Assembly: GCA_021234155.1 (NCBI GenBank)
Contig: JAJEKV010000058.1
Coordinates: 4,722,600-4,786,599 of the forward strand
DNA from: Isoetes taiwanensis
Lineage: Eukaryota; Streptophyta; Lycopodiopsida; Isoetales; Isoetaceae
Reading direction: 5' to 3'
Length of the DNA stretch: 64,000 bases
Shown here: positions 12,293-24,243 of the stretch, in pieces
Layout: each line of letters opens with the position of its first letter
Numbering within the stretch: the stretch's first letter is position 1
Position numbers and translations under genes: made by a program
Notes under the pieces: model-generated
What the model saw: the letters and a program-made list of their open reading frames with translations, nothing else
Databases searched by the model: none
Told to the model about the DNA's origin: nothing

Positions 12293-12528
12293 TTATTCCT
12301 CTCAGGATTTGCCCAGTTGAACCAAGCTTGCGGGGTTATCAGATCATCGAAATAAGTGTATGAATATACAACCCTTGAATAATTTCCCCATGCTCTGCCC
12401 AAATAAACATTGCCTGATCCTGTCACTACGCTGTTCACGAATGAAAATCCTGTCTTTTCGTCAGGATACATCCTTTTTTGCGCCGTTAATGATCCATATG
12501 GACTTGCAATAGAATGTAAATGGCAACT
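12293..12528 (-). pseudogene. Captured pectinesterase (pectin methylesterase) exon
   Basis: On the minus strand an exon with acceptor ATGCAG| before 12528 and donor |GTAAGC after 12293 encodes C-H-L-H-S-I-A, then YGSLTAQKRM, DEKTGFSFVNSVVTGSG, VYLGRAWGNYSRVVYSYTYF and DDLITPQAWFNW. These are the conserved second half of family CE8, including the G-R-A-W motif with the catalytic-site Arg. The rest of the enzyme (catalytic Asp blocks, N-terminus) is absent. The exon is open in frame and keeps its splice sites, so it was captured as genomic DNA, recently enough to be little mutated. It sits inside the foldback element 11857-13335. Confidence 0.85.
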
Positions 12529-13335
12529 CTGCATCATCCCAATACAGAAGCATAGGAGGAAGGAGGGGAAGAATCAAGCGAATAAGGACCTGGACGAAGC
12601 TCACAAGGTGTAAGCATAGTGATTCTGCTTTCTTTCCTTCTGCCAAAGCATCAAAAAATCCCAAGCTCTAGAATCCGTTTCTTAGATATGAAGTTTAACT
12701 GGTCTGCATTTATCTGCGACAAAATCCGTAAGGAAATCTGTGCTATTAAGGAAGGGAAATACTGGAAATGCAAATCCGGCTCCATGCATCCATAAATTTG
12801 CATAGACAGCCTTAATCTCCCAAAATTCACATTAGAAGAATTAAAGGCTGCCTCTAATCCTGCCTCCCCCATATCCTATGGAAATCCGACCAGCAAACAA
12901 AACAGATTTTGCGAAAGAAAATGGATCAAAAAGGAGCCAAGAATTTGCAGTATGTTCCTCGCTTACCTTTTGAAGCCGAACTGAAACCGCCACAGAAAAC
13001 CCTTCCGTGAATCCTCAATCCCCAAGTGAAACACTTCCTGGAATCCTTTCCTGAATCGCCACTCTCAGAAAAAAATCACCGGAGAGGTAGCTGAGAAAAA
13101 AAATATCTTTTCTGAAAAAGCTTCCTCAAAAATAGCGGTGTTCAGAATTTAATTCTATCATTAAAGAATGGCGGATATCTTCCCCCAAAAAATTCTATTT
13201 TTAGTGGAAACCCTTCCGGGATTCTAATATGGAAACCCTTCCGGGGTTCAATGGAAAGCCGGAAGGGTTTCCACATAAAACCCCGGAAGGGTTTCCATTA
13301 ATTTATATAATAACCCCAATCGGGGGGAGATAGTG

Positions 13336-14468
13336 TGAGCGTAAGCGGGTTGTTCAAGGATGTCTAGATGTGAATATGTTAAATAATATTACTCCATTTT
13401 ATTCTTGTCACCAATAGAAAGTTGTCTTGAGTTGAAACTATCTTTGAGCAACTATGTATGCAAGATACTAGATGTGATAGCTAAGTTTAAAGCAAGGAAG
13501 ATCTTTATAAAGGGATTCTTATTAGTTCCAAAGCAACATGCCTATGTTCAAATACCGTTTAGGACACATTTTTAAAATCATTTTCAAGCAAGTCCACATC
13601 TAGTTTCATGCAAAATTGATGTCAATAAAACTACATTGTAATTGTAAACCCTCCAATTGCCGAGCAACTATAATGCCTTTCTAATACGCAAAACAATATA
13701 TGTGCATTATGATTAACTAATTTCTCTAATTAGTTAATTATTCACTTCTCTTCACGAACATTTCTCTTCACTAATTGACTTATCAATTGAACATTTGTGT
13801 GATGTCAAAACATTGAGTGGCTCTACACAACCGTGCTTAAAGCCCCTTAATGCCTATCTCACTTCGGATTACCCAAAGTTCCTTAATGCCTATTTCAATT
13901 TAGAATGTTGTGAAAGAGGCAGATGTTAAGCTTCAATGCAAAGGGCACATTAATTTTGGGTGTGTAATGAAAGTTCTTGGACCAATTACAATATTTTTCG
14001 GTTGTACATATTTGAAAATGTATAATTACTTCTATTTATTTGTGTTCTGGGATGTAATGAATGGGGTGTAATGAATGAATTAGCGTCAATATGCTAGACC
14101 AATTATCAATTATCGCATAATACTATAGCAACTTAAACATGGTCCTTTTTATATGATCTTTCTAGTTTCAATATTGATGCAAAATTGACTACACATCTTC
14201 TTCTTGCCATGACTTGCAAAGCATGAAAGCTGTTGAAGCTTGGAAGTGGACATGTCTCCATAAATCAAATGAGAATGCCCTGCTCGTGACATACAAAGAA
14301 TGAGGGCTTTGCAAGCAGAAAGACTCTGGTGACCAATGACCTAACCGAAGGAACGAGGGCTTTGTGGCAGCACTGCATGCCTAGTTTTTTGCTAAGTACG
14401 TCCCTGTTTTGGCGAGAGTTGTTTCTGCTTGCATAGATTTTCTTTTGCTTGCTGTCACAGAAGTTATG
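13336..14468. other. Non-coding, nothing recognised
   Basis: AT-rich. No supported exon or element boundary was seen. Confidence 0.4.
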
Positions 14469-14649
14469 CAATCGTGGTATTTATCAACCACTGTCATGTC
14501 TGAACCAGCATGAAATAAAAAAAAACTCCGTGTATTTTTTCTCTCAATGTGGTTTTAACATGACACTCACTAAAAAATTCGTTGTCCACAAAAACCTCGT
14601 GTATTTTTTTTTGTTCAAACATGACAGTGGTTGATAAATACCACGATTG
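14469..14649. mobile_element. MITE, about 181 bp, with about 37-bp TIRs
   Basis: The left arm from 14469 (CAATCGTGGTATTTATC...) is matched by the reverse complement of 14613-14649 with one mismatch. The interior is non-coding and T/A-rich. A target-site duplication is not obvious (TTATG on the left, GAAGC on the right). Confidence 0.75.
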
Positions 14650-14679
14650 GAAGCTATGGCGCTAGCTGATCATTATGTA

Positions 14680-14795
14680 TTGGGGAATGGCATAAGGGAC
14701 CCATTTCCGGTTTGGAAAGGGGGGCCGCGACCGGCGTTAGCTGGGAGCGGGTCCCTTTCCAAACCGGAAATGGGGACTTTATGCCATTCCCCAAC
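14680..14795. mobile_element. Small foldback (hairpin) element
   Basis: The left arm (TTGGGGAATGGCATAAGGG..., TTTCCGGTTTGGAAAGG) is repeated inverted on the right, ending in CCATTCCCCAA. The arms are about 45 nt with a few mismatches around a GC-rich loop (GCGACCGGCG). The ORFs on both strands here are explained by the palindrome. Confidence 0.7.
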
Positions 14796-15898
14796 AACAT
14801 GGAAGTTGGGGATCTATTTTGCCCGTTCATGTTCGGAGCTTGGCTATGGCGCAGAGGCATGTGGCAAGGCAGGCAAACCACGAAAAGAAAGAGGTGAGCC
14901 AGACATGAGCTCCAGCTCTGGAATGGCCATACCTGAAAGCTTGACGAGCTTCGAAAGTTTTCTCTTTGCAGAGAAGCCCTCAGGCAAATGAGCTCTTAGT
15001 CTAGATCAGAAAAAATGAGGGGTTTCAACATTCTAAAGAACATATGCTCTGCTGTGCATGCACTGCAAAATGCATTCAGATGTGAGCTTCGGCAGAACTT
15101 GCATTTGCATTAATCCCTGTTCGTGAAGTCGGCATAAAGGTTTGATTGAATTTTTTCTTCGTCTTTTATCATCTTGCTGCTGTAACCAGAGCAGATGGGC
15201 CAAGCAACAGAAGAGCATTTGTGCATTCTTTTTATGCATGTAGCCATGATTTTAGACTTATTTTTGTCGGAAGAGCAGAGTCCGTAGGTAATATGGCCCT
15301 AAGAGAGCTCCAAGACGAAGCTATGGTGTGGATTGATGGAGTCTGATGAGAGCTATGCAAATCTCAAAAGCAGAGTAAAAAAAACAGGAGAGAGCATGTA
15401 ACCTGTGAATAGGGGAGTGCAACCAGTAAAAAGCTCTAAAAATTGTGCCACGTGGCTTTATCAGATTAAGCCATGTTGAGACTCAACTTCCATGTGTTTG
15501 GCGTCACAGAAGCTATGGTACCTTAGAAGCAGAGGCTCCAGAGGCTCCTGATGCGGAGCAGAGCTTGGTAGTTTAATGCAAGTGAATTCACAGAAAGCGC
15601 CTCAACATACTCGAAAATGGTTTCCTTAGGCTACTGGGCTGCTTATTTCGTAGGATTTGCATGAAAGCAAGCAACCCATAACGAGTTCAAGAGCAGAGAT
15701 ATTTGTTCAGTATTCAAACAGTTACCGCCACATATACAATAGGTAGAAGTAGGTCCGGCAATTATGCCATGATTTGGGGCAGTGCCATGATTTGGAGCTT
15801 TGTTTTAGCCCGTTCTTCAACAATATCCTTTCGAAAAAGACAAACTGCGTTCTCTTTAAGTATTGGCAGAAAGGTATTGGATACTTACGTATATAGGA
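14796..15898. other. Non-coding, nothing recognised
   Basis: A run of short ORFs without domain features. Phrases such as CGAAGCTATGG recur nearby, but no element ends were found. Confidence 0.35.
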
Positions 15899-15994
15899 AT
15901 GTTTGTGTGGAGGGAATTCTGGTTTAGAAAATTGGCCGACGCGCGTCAGCGCGGAGGCCAATTTTCTAAACCAGAATTCCGACACACAAACATT
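15899..15994. mobile_element. Small foldback (hairpin) element
   Basis: AATGTTTGTGTGGAGGGAAT at 15899 and its inverted partner ending at 15994, with TTCTGGTTTAGAAAATTGGCC inside, form a stem of about 45 bp with a GC-rich tip (CGACGCGCGTC). One or two mismatches are present. Confidence 0.75.
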
Positions 15995-16685
15995 GCTGTA
16001 ACGTGAAATTGGGGGATTTTTCGCGCCACGGCCATTTCAATCGTTCCTCTTTTTTTTCGATTCTCGGCCGAGGGTCGGCTATGGCGCCGTCGTGACACCA
16101 GTGGCCTAGGCGTCATCGATCCGGCTGGTTTTTGTCTTGCCTGAGGCGCTGGATCGAGACGTATCTTTTGATATAATTTTGGAGAGGAGCGCCTTAGATT
16201 TTGGATGTTTTTGGAAAAATCTTGATATTTCTGTGCCATTTTCGAGTTTTGGAGTGTCTTTTCGACTGGAAAGGCTTGAAGTTGATTCTGCTGTTTCTTT
16301 TCATCTGATTTTGAAGAAGAGCGCCTACTTTTTGCGACTACTTTTTGAAGGATCCTTGTTTTTGTGGAGATTTTTGGGGGTTTTCAACTGCAAGGCGTTG
16401 TGTGAGTAGGAATACTTTTAGTTTTTGCAGTAGATTGTTATTTTCTTGATTCTGACCTTCGATTTATTGTTTCTTTCGGCAGCTGGAGCTTCAAGTTCAA
16501 GATCCAGAGTGTTAGGACGAGTCTGGCGACTTGTAGACTTCATCAGGTCTTTATGGCGTTTCTATAATGATTTACGAAGGAACTGGGGTGTGTATCTCGT
16601 CCATTGTCTCTCAGTTTGTTGGGTTCATGGCTGCCAGTCTCTGGAAACTGTTAAGATATATGGCTCGCTTAGTTGGGGTCATGCC

Positions 16686-16995
16686 GGCCATTTTGCCCAA
16701 CAAGTTCAAAAGTTTCTGGCCAGAGATTTACTACATGCTACTCTTTTCTACCAGACCTAGCAAAAATGCTTATGTCGTGCATTTCTCGCCCCTTTCTTGT
16801 AGTGGCCTATGTAGTGTTCACAAACTACGCTTTTATCCGTCATTCGTTACAGAGTATGCCGGCCGATTTCTTCAAGTTTCATTCTTCCCTTTCTTAAGCT
16901 CATGCGGCCATTTTGCCCAACAAGTTCGAAGCAGTTTACGGCAGAGCATTACTACATGCTTCTCTTTTCTACCAGACCTAGCAAAAATGCTTATG
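16686..16995 (+). repeat. Direct duplication of about 90 bp
   Basis: 16686-16775 and 16906-16995 both run from GGCCATTTTGCCCAACAAG to CAGACCTAGCAAAAATGCTT with scattered changes. Open frames through the region differ between copies, so coding is unlikely. Confidence 0.85.
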
Positions 16996-17029
16996 TTTCT
17001 GTATTTCTGAACAATGTAATTTTGTTTGT

Positions 17030-17160
17030 TGGATATCTGAAGATACTACAGGCTATTTTTGGCTATTTGAAGATACTACAGGCTATTTTTGGATCAATGT
17101 TTTCAGTGTTTAATGTTTTCAGTGTTCAATGTTTTCAGTGTTTAATGTTTTGATTCAATC
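17030..17160 (+). repeat. Two adjacent short tandem repeats
   Basis: A 27-bp unit (GAAGATACTACAGGCTATTT...) occurs twice at about 17038-17091. It is followed by about three copies of a 16-bp unit (GTTTTCAGTGTTYAAT) at 17098-17152. Confidence 0.8.
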
Positions 17161-17365
17161 TTTTGGTTCGATGTTTTCAATATTTTCTGTATCAATGTTC
17201 AATGTTTTGATTGTAATATCTCGATGTCTTTAAATGAAAACATTTCCAAACAGAATCACTGATTCTGGAAAATGGCCTGTGAGAATGAGTGATTCCCGGA
17301 AAGAATCACTGCCACGTGGCAAACACGGATAGGCGGATGGAGCAGAAAATGCCTCACCCCAATTT

Positions 17366-17440
17366 TACGTTGTTGGGCAAGGAGTTGAGAATGGATCCTT
17401 TGGTGAAATCTACCTTGCCAAACTAGACGACACAGAGCCG
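17366..17440 (+). pseudogene. Protein kinase glycine-loop fragment
   Basis: The frame reads ENGSFGEIYLAKLDDTEP, then a stop at 17441. If read on with a small shift, V-x-V-K-L follows, which is the kinase P-loop and VAVK strand pattern. Only this piece is present. It lies beside the NPF relic, so the region may be a composite of captured fragments. Confidence 0.5.
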
Positions 17441-17826
17441 TGACTGTGAAGCTGTCGGGCCAGCCAAAAAAGCGAGAAACCGTGCCATAATAGCTGCGAA
17501 GAAACTAAGAGTGCTACATAATTTCAACTATTTGAGCAAATGACTCTGATGGAATTATGAATCGTTATCTTCACATATCTAGTTAGATCTTATTGCAGAT
17601 GCATTGCTTGCTTCTGCAGTATAGAATGGCAAGAGTGCTTAGCCATGTGGCGCAACTGAATTTCTGAACTGATCAGATCTGGCATTAAGTTGGAACTTTC
17701 AACTTAATGCTTGAAACACTTGTTTAATATGCCTTCTTGCAGAAAGAACTCTTGAAAATTGCTCCAACATGGCAGAATGTTTTACTGCAAATGAAAAATG
17801 ATCCTGCTTTTGGTTCCTGGCATTGT

Positions 17827-18444
17827 TTAGCATGGCATCAAAATGGCATGAAGGGTGGTCAGAGGGCTTCCTGCTGGTTTCTGATTTCTGTACGAATTTG
17901 TGGCCAAGAAATATGCCGCTGTAGCAATTCCTACCGAAGCTGTAGCAGCTCCATAGCCCCAAGACCAACCTACGTTGTCTTCCACATAAACCAAAACACT
18001 GACAGAAAACATTGTTCCTGAACTTATCTTAGCCACAAACCACCAGTTCAAGAATGACAATTTCCTTTTCCCTTCTTTTGGATCAGTTTCGTCGAATTGA
18101 TCCTCAGAATAGGAGAAACCGTTGCTTTTATGCGCCCTGCTGATATTGCCATCAAGGATATGGCGTAACTTAGTATGCAATTCTCTCTGCTACCTCAGCT
18201 CCTGCGTTGAAAAAACCCATGTCATTATGCTCTGCCATGATAGAAACATATTCTCTGCGCACAAATGAAATCCCTGGAATTATACCAAATATTTTTTGGA
18301 TGGCAGAAGAATTATACCAAAGATTATGAAGCATGGCACCCAGTTTCCGGTTTTGGACTTCACAGAAGGCCGACCATTCAGATCAGTTGCTCCATTGCCG
18401 ACAATGTCGTCTTCCTTCACATTACATACGGCAAGAGCTGCCAT
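17827..18444 (-). pseudogene. NPF (NRT1/PTR) transporter pseudogene, internally deleted
   Basis: On the minus strand, a start at 18444 gives an N-terminal exon with D-L-N-G-R-P-S-V-K-S-K-T-G-N-W, the conserved NPF start region, followed by a donor at about 18310. Further on, GAEVAERIAY resembles the G-N-E-C-C-E-R-L-A-Y segment. Then DQFDETDPKE, LSFLNWWF, SVLVYVEDNVGWSWGYG and YRNQKPAGSPLT match the region up to TM6. Helices 1-4 and the whole C-terminal half are missing and stops intervene. Members are plasma-membrane nitrate, peptide or hormone transporters. This copy cannot be functional. Confidence 0.85.
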
Positions 18445-19042
18445 CTCTTCCTTCTGAAGCACAGAAGCAAACTCTTACATCCTGCTTTTGGTTCCTGGCG
18501 TGGTAGCACTTGTTGCCCCATCGCGTGCTCTTCATTACTTGGCAGAGCATCTCCTTCACTCTGCCAAGCTTTTCTGTTATGGCAGCGGATCAGCATTTTC
18601 TGTTGAATCGGCAAAAAATGCTGCAAAGATTGAACCATCGGCTTATTTTTCTACAGATCGGCCAGGTGTTCCGAGATGTGCATTTTTTTTTTTGGCTGAG
18701 ATAGCTAGGGTAGAAGCCGCAGAGAGAAGCCCAAACAGATCCCATCCAGATTCGTTGCTCCCCATCATTGATAACACTTTTTTCAATCTTTTAATTATAT
18801 GTTTTTTATAAGTACACGTGTTGCTCTCACGTTTTTTTCTCGAACGGAAATATTGCCATCAAACAAAAAATCAAGCTGCTTTATATATGTTGTGACAAGA
18901 AATTTATCGCGGCGGCCATTTCTTTTGTTTGGCTCGGTGCAAAGGCCACCTTATGTATATGATACTCGGCTCAAAAGTTATCGGATGTTGAGGATACCCA
19001 GTGTTGGAAGATATCGTGTGTTTTCATGTGCATGCATCCAAA
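18445..19042. other. Non-coding, nothing recognised
   Basis: No domain was seen. A phrase GCTTTTGGTTCCTGGC occurs at 17812 and again at 18483, suggesting a local duplication flanking the NPF relic. Confidence 0.35.
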
Positions 19043-19418
19043 TAGCATGATCAGGATATACTTCAACAAATCGATGAGAACACCACATTTCTAGGTGTAC
19101 ATTAACATAGTGGACATGTCCGACTGCTATTGGGGATTTTTTGTGAACTGGAAACGTTTAAAGGCCCAAATAGAAACTGGAAAGAGGAGATGTCCAAATA
19201 GAAAGTGGAAAGTCTGGAAATTGTGGAAATTTTTTGTGAACTGGAAAGTGGAGATGTCCAAATAGATGCATGCCAATGAGCACATATCCTATAGCATGAT
19301 CGGGATCTACTTCAACAAATCGACGAAAACACCACATTTCTAGGTGTACATTAACATAGATTGTGGAGGTAGCAAGTGGAGATGCCCGACTGCTATTGGG
19401 GATTTTTTTTGTGAACTG
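19043..19418. repeat. Tandem duplication, second copy split by the LTR retrotransposon
   Basis: Copy 1 (19043-19290) and copy 2 (19291-19418, resuming at 28440) share CTTCAACAAATCGA, ACACCACATTTCTAGGTGTA and GACTGCTATTGGGGATTTTT. Copy 1 runs without interruption through GTGAACTGGAAACGTTTAAAG (19153-19165 region). Copy 2 is broken right after GTGAACTG and resumes with AACTGGAAACGTTTAAAGG on the other side of the element. Confidence 0.85.
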
Positions 19419-19893
19419 TGAAATGGTCCTCGGCTTCACCGAAGCTACTAGGCGCATCAATCCACACCTACCGCCTCTGCCCTCGAAATCCCTGATTCCC
19501 CCACGGTGTTTCAGTCTTCCCTGAAGACTTAGATTGATGCTGATAATCATAGGTTTGCTCAAGAATAGTTATGGCTTACAGTACGCTTCCTTTGGAAAAT
19601 ATGGCTCTGATATATATATAACATGAAACAGGGATCTGAAGGGCTTCCCATGAAGCCCAAGGGCCGATTTGGCAGATCGATCTGCCTCCCCAGCTTCTAG
19701 ATCCCTCCTAGGATCTGTTCGATGCTCGTAAGGGCAAATCCGGAAGGCTGCCTGCGCCATAGCCCAGCCCGTTGGCTGTTCGCTTGCCCGCCCAATCGGG
19801 TCATGCCACGTGATCCCTTATTAAGGGATTTATTTCCATAGCTAAGGATTTTAGTTTACTTTGCCCCTTATGTCTTTTAACATGTTCATAACA
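19419..19893 (-). repeat. 3' LTR of the chromovirus (475 bp)
   Basis: Direct repeat of 27674-28130. It shares CTTCACCGAAGCTACTAGGC, GGCAGATCGATCTGCC (a palindrome), and the palindrome TCCCTTATTAAGGGA. It ends on the plus strand with TTCATAACA next to the polypurine tract. Confidence 0.9.
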
Positions 19894-20163
19894 TACCTCC
19901 CCCTTTCAAATCCTTGGTCCCCAAGGATTGTGGGAGTATATTTCAAAACCCATTCCCTGGGTCACCTTGTGACCATGGTTTCGTCATCTAGTCGCTTCGA
20001 AAACCCGTTCCCTGGGTCACCTTGTGACCACGGTTTCGTAGCTCTTAGTTTAGTGGACGTCCTACTTGCCATCCCTGATGCAAGCTCATATTTTATTGTA
20101 CTAGGTAACTGACCTCATGTTGACTCAGCTAATCCTTTCGTGGCCTCCACGGTTTTTGAGTCA

Positions 20164-20460
20164 GGTGAGGATTTGGCTGCATGCACTCTTCACTCTCCCA
20201 TGTGGCCTCGAAAAGTGACTGATCTCGCCACAAGATCCAGTACTCTGCAATACTTTTATTGCGCAGCTCCGAATGCGAGTGTCTAGAATCGCCTCAGGAG
20301 TTACCTCAGAACTAAGGCCTAGGAGTATTGTCACTATCCTTGGACAATATTGCTTTCTTGAGTAGATTTATGCGGAATAGGGTGCACTCCTAATCCATTC
20401 ACAAGTTCTAGCGCGACTCATATGCTGTCTTCATTGACCCTTCCTGAGTCCAACATATCG
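20164..20460 (-). pseudogene. Decayed pol C-terminus with chromodomain
   Basis: Minus-strand frames give RYVGLRKG and NLLKKAI (the integrase-downstream 'RYxGP...HVSxLKKxxG' region). Then PEAILDTRIRS follows and, after a frameshift, EYWILWRDQSLFEATWE, the chromodomain core (EYLVKWKG...EATWE). Several stops and shifts are present. This places the element among plant chromoviruses. Confidence 0.75.
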
Positions 20461-23400
20461 GAACATCTTCAACTAATGGTCTCAATGTTCTTACCTTGCC
20501 ACTAGTATTCTAATACCCAGTTGGAACCTTGCATCTATTTTTCTGCCAAGAACCCCAAGTTCTTTATGACACATCCACCAACCCTTTGGAATAGAATAGA
20601 GGCCCAGTTTGTACCTTAGTTCACACTTAGTGCAACTAAGTACCTGATACTAGTAAGGTGAAACCACTAACCTATGTAAATTCAATATTCTTGATCTTAT
20701 ATGAATATCATGCTACAGAAGATCTCGCTTCTTATAAGCAATACGGTGGTAATACCAAGGATCTAATTAGAAGCAAGCTTTTAAAATCATACCACTTAAC
20801 CCACACTCTGATCTTTCTTCAGGTCTTTTGCAACATTAACCCCAGGTTAGTTCTTGCATTTCTGGAGACCTTGCCCCATAAATAGTCAATACACCAATTA
20901 TGGCTAATCATGAATTCCAATTGAATTCTCTATCGCAACTCCCAGAGTTGATTTCCTTGTTCCAAGCATTATCAAGAATCCTTCCATATATGTATACTAC
21001 TTTGATAACAAGTAGTGGTGGTTCAGACTCTGCATGGGCTTTTTAACTATTCCATGGCATGCCTAGCCTTGCCAGCTTAACGCCATTGCTCTAGGAAAAT
21101 TTTCTTTCTAAGTCTGACAACCTATATATCCATATTAAGTGAACCCTTTAATCACCAAATTTGGGTTCCCACATTCACATTCCAATTTGCGATTCCCTTT
21201 TCAGAGGGAAGTTTGCAATAAGCATATTACCTTCATCAACCCATACCACCATGTGGTAGGTAGAGTTTATATGGAACTACACATTCCAATCAATCATATT
21301 GTAGCTTGATTCATCCTTGGCATCTTTCTAGAGACACCCTCTGAAATCAATTTAACAAATGCTACAATAATCTATTGCATGCATCCATATGATCCCAGTT
21401 GAATCCGTTTGCTTCTTTATTTATTTTAAGTGCTCTTCCCAGAAGACTATCTTATAGTTTCTACCTGATAAGTTCTCAACCTTATCAGTACTGCAACATG
21501 TATTCTCTAGATGCATTAGCTAGCATCTCTGGCTATAGTACTTTTAAACTATAGATTCCATGTGTAGATGTTCATCTATAAAGGTTATTTTCTTGACCCA
21601 ACAATCGCAGATTGTATATGTTCCTTTGGAATTTTTCGAAGCAATACCTCAAGCTAAGTTAATTTGTTGCCACTTTCCTTTATGCAACCAAGATCCTTCT
21701 TGGTGCTTATAAGAAAGCATATCATACAAGGCATAAAACCTTTAAATCCCTTCAAAATTCCTTCCTAGAATTCAAGGACCTTATTCTCAATACTTATCAC
21801 AAGTGTTGTTATTCCCAAGTGTTACTATGTTCCAAGGAACTGGTCAGAACTTCCGAAGTCCTAATAAAAGCCCTGCTTCCAAGACCAAATCCTCCAAGTA
21901 ACCAAGTCCTAGCATTCATAAGAACTAGTATGAAGTCCACTACAATATTTCCAAAATATTGTGCACTTCTAGCACAAACCCTAGGTCGTGCACTACTGAC
22001 CCCTTGAGTCAATAGTAATATATCCGTCACCAATTCCCTATAAAAATTGGTTAAAGGCTAACATGCAACCTCCTACCATCCTACCCAGTAGAGTGGGCCA
22101 ATGATCCAGATCAGGTGGTTATCACGGGCAACAACATTCGAACATTAGACTCCATTCTCCATTTCTAGTTTCTTCTTACGCCACACTACCCAGTAGTGTG
22201 CGTCAACTGGGCACGATCCCAGATCATGACACCCTATGATGCACTCATTGAAAGGGATCTTTGGAGGGCAATAATGCTTTTTGTTAAAGCGTAATTTCTC
22301 TTAGTTCCTTGAACGTAAAGAGGCTCTTCAAAAGAATCATCCTGGATATCAAAATTAATTATCAACTAATTTTAAAAACTCAAAGCTCTAGGGGTCTTAT
22401 GTTAAGCATATCCACATGCTCCAGGGTATGGCCCATCTCCATGTGGTTCGTCTATGTTCCACTACTGAGCCCCCGACTCCTCATGACGAAACCACCTAAC
22501 ACTCTTGGAGTGCTAGAATTTACAACCTATTTTCCTTTCAGCAAACCCAGTTTGCAAGAATGCAGTAGCTGGTACTACCAACAAGTTCCTTGGCCCTTGT
22601 TCATTACTAGCTCAACTAGTACCAACATTATCTAAAATCGTAAATATTAACTAATGTAAGTAATAACCCATTAAAAACCCCCTTTAAATTTTAACAGTTA
22701 TCAGGGAACAAAATCTCTGATTTCTTTAATGGGCTGATAACGGGTCCTGGTTACCTTTTAACAAAAAATCATAGAATCAAAAATCTAGAATCACGAAATC
22801 GTGATTCCGTGCCAGCCAGGATCAATCACTCTGGGCTGCTCGGTACTCAGATTGCCACGAAATTTGGCAGGTAAGCATTTCGGCCCCAAGCGCTCCCGTT
22901 TGTAAATTTTCAGCTCAAACCGAGCTGTTTTGCGAAATTCGTTTTTCCAGGCCCCAAACATGATTTAGCAAGCCCTGCTTGCCCAGAGACTTGCTACAGC
23001 AATTTCATATTGGCTTCTCAGGTCCCCAGGAGCTTGAAGGATGATTCTAAAGCCAAATCTTTGCGCTTCGTGGATGCGCCAGAAATTGCTCTCAAGAACT
23101 CTCTCTGTTCTAACCATCATCCAATTAAATTGGGATTATGTCAACTCCAAAATCACGCCAACCTGCAGTTGTTTTCTAGGGGGTTTTTGTTTTTTTTTAT
23201 CTTTTTTATTACTTGATAAATCACATAAATGTTGCAGTTCCCATGAGTCATTTTAGATGCGACGTGAAATATGCAAAATAGAAGGGCAAGTTGTTTAAAT
23301 TCGTGCCGTCAAAATCCAAGAACATTGGGACGAAAATAATATGTAATTTGATAACAAATGACATTATTTTCGGGGCAAGAGCAACCCCAAAATTATGGAT

Positions 23401-23821
23401 ACATGAAACAAATATCATTAAAAACAATCATATATTCAAATAAAACATTAAGGGAACAATCCATGTTTTTCCACATATTTAACAAGGTGTGTTTTTTTTC
23501 AGGTAAGAACAACCTTAAAATTGTGGATATATCAAACAACTATCAATAGAAACAATGATATTCCAATTAGGGAATCAATCCATGTTTTCCCACATAAGAA
23601 ACAAGATCATCTTCCATGTTAGCTGCCCTGTCTAGTTCTGGATGCGATTCTAACACTCCACAAACTGTCATCCCCCTAGCCAAATTATTCACAATAGCTA
23701 TAAATTGGACAATGAACTCATCTGTTGCAAAGTTGTTTGGATCATAAGATGATGGATTCTGGGCACGCGAGGTATTATAAGTTTGATGGTAGAAGCACGC
23801 GAGGTATTATAAAAAGAGACA
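20461..23821 (-). other. Degenerate internal region of the chromovirus
   Basis: No intact gag, protease, RT or integrase motif could be read on the minus strand. The sequence is AT-rich and full of stops. A segment at 23090-23140 resembles, in inverted orientation, the region beside the primer-binding site (27570-27625), hinting at rearrangement or a second fragment. Confidence 0.4.
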
Positions 23822-23951
23822 AACTTCTTAGTATTAATAACATCATATCTTGTAATGGAAAAGTAAGAAAGATGTAAGATAATAAGAACTTCTTAGTATT
23901 AATAACATCATATCTTGTAATGGAAAAGAAAGAAAGATATAAGATAATAAG
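23822..23951 (+). repeat. 65-bp tandem duplication
   Basis: AACTTCTTAGTATTAATAAC... runs 23822-23886 and again 23887-23951 with two or three substitutions. A shorter repeat, GCACGCGAGGTATTATAA, occurs twice just upstream (23764 and 23796). Confidence 0.9.
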
Positions 23952-24243
23952 TATATAACAAGTATGTCACATTTTTCATGTGGACAAGGAAACTTAATAT
24001 TATCCAATAGAGAAATGAGATTCATACTAGAGATTCTCCAGCTAACAGCAAGATGAGGGAAAGATGACTATACCTCTTAGCCAAGTCCTTTATAAGTATT
24101 TTCTAGGCTACTCTTAGAGTTCCCTGCCCTTGTGCATTATTTGATTCGATGATTGTGTTGTGGTTGCTACCCCTTCAAGTTCAAACTCGTCATCACATTC
24201 CTCTAATTATTTCAACAACTACCTAGTTATGGAATAAAACAAA

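Larger units (their letters stand above)
11857..13335. mobile_element. Foldback/TIR element carrying host gene exons (Pack-type)
   Basis: Both ends hold clusters of GGAAACCCTTCCGG and its reverse complement: 11881-11945 on the left and 13206-13296 on the right. They pair as terminal inverted repeats and also fold on themselves. Just outside lie weaker matching arms (CCCGATTTGGG left, CCCCAATCGGGG right). The interior carries a pectinesterase exon with splice sites and a short LRR-like segment. No transposase and no clean target-site duplication were found, so the exact ends are uncertain. Confidence 0.7.
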
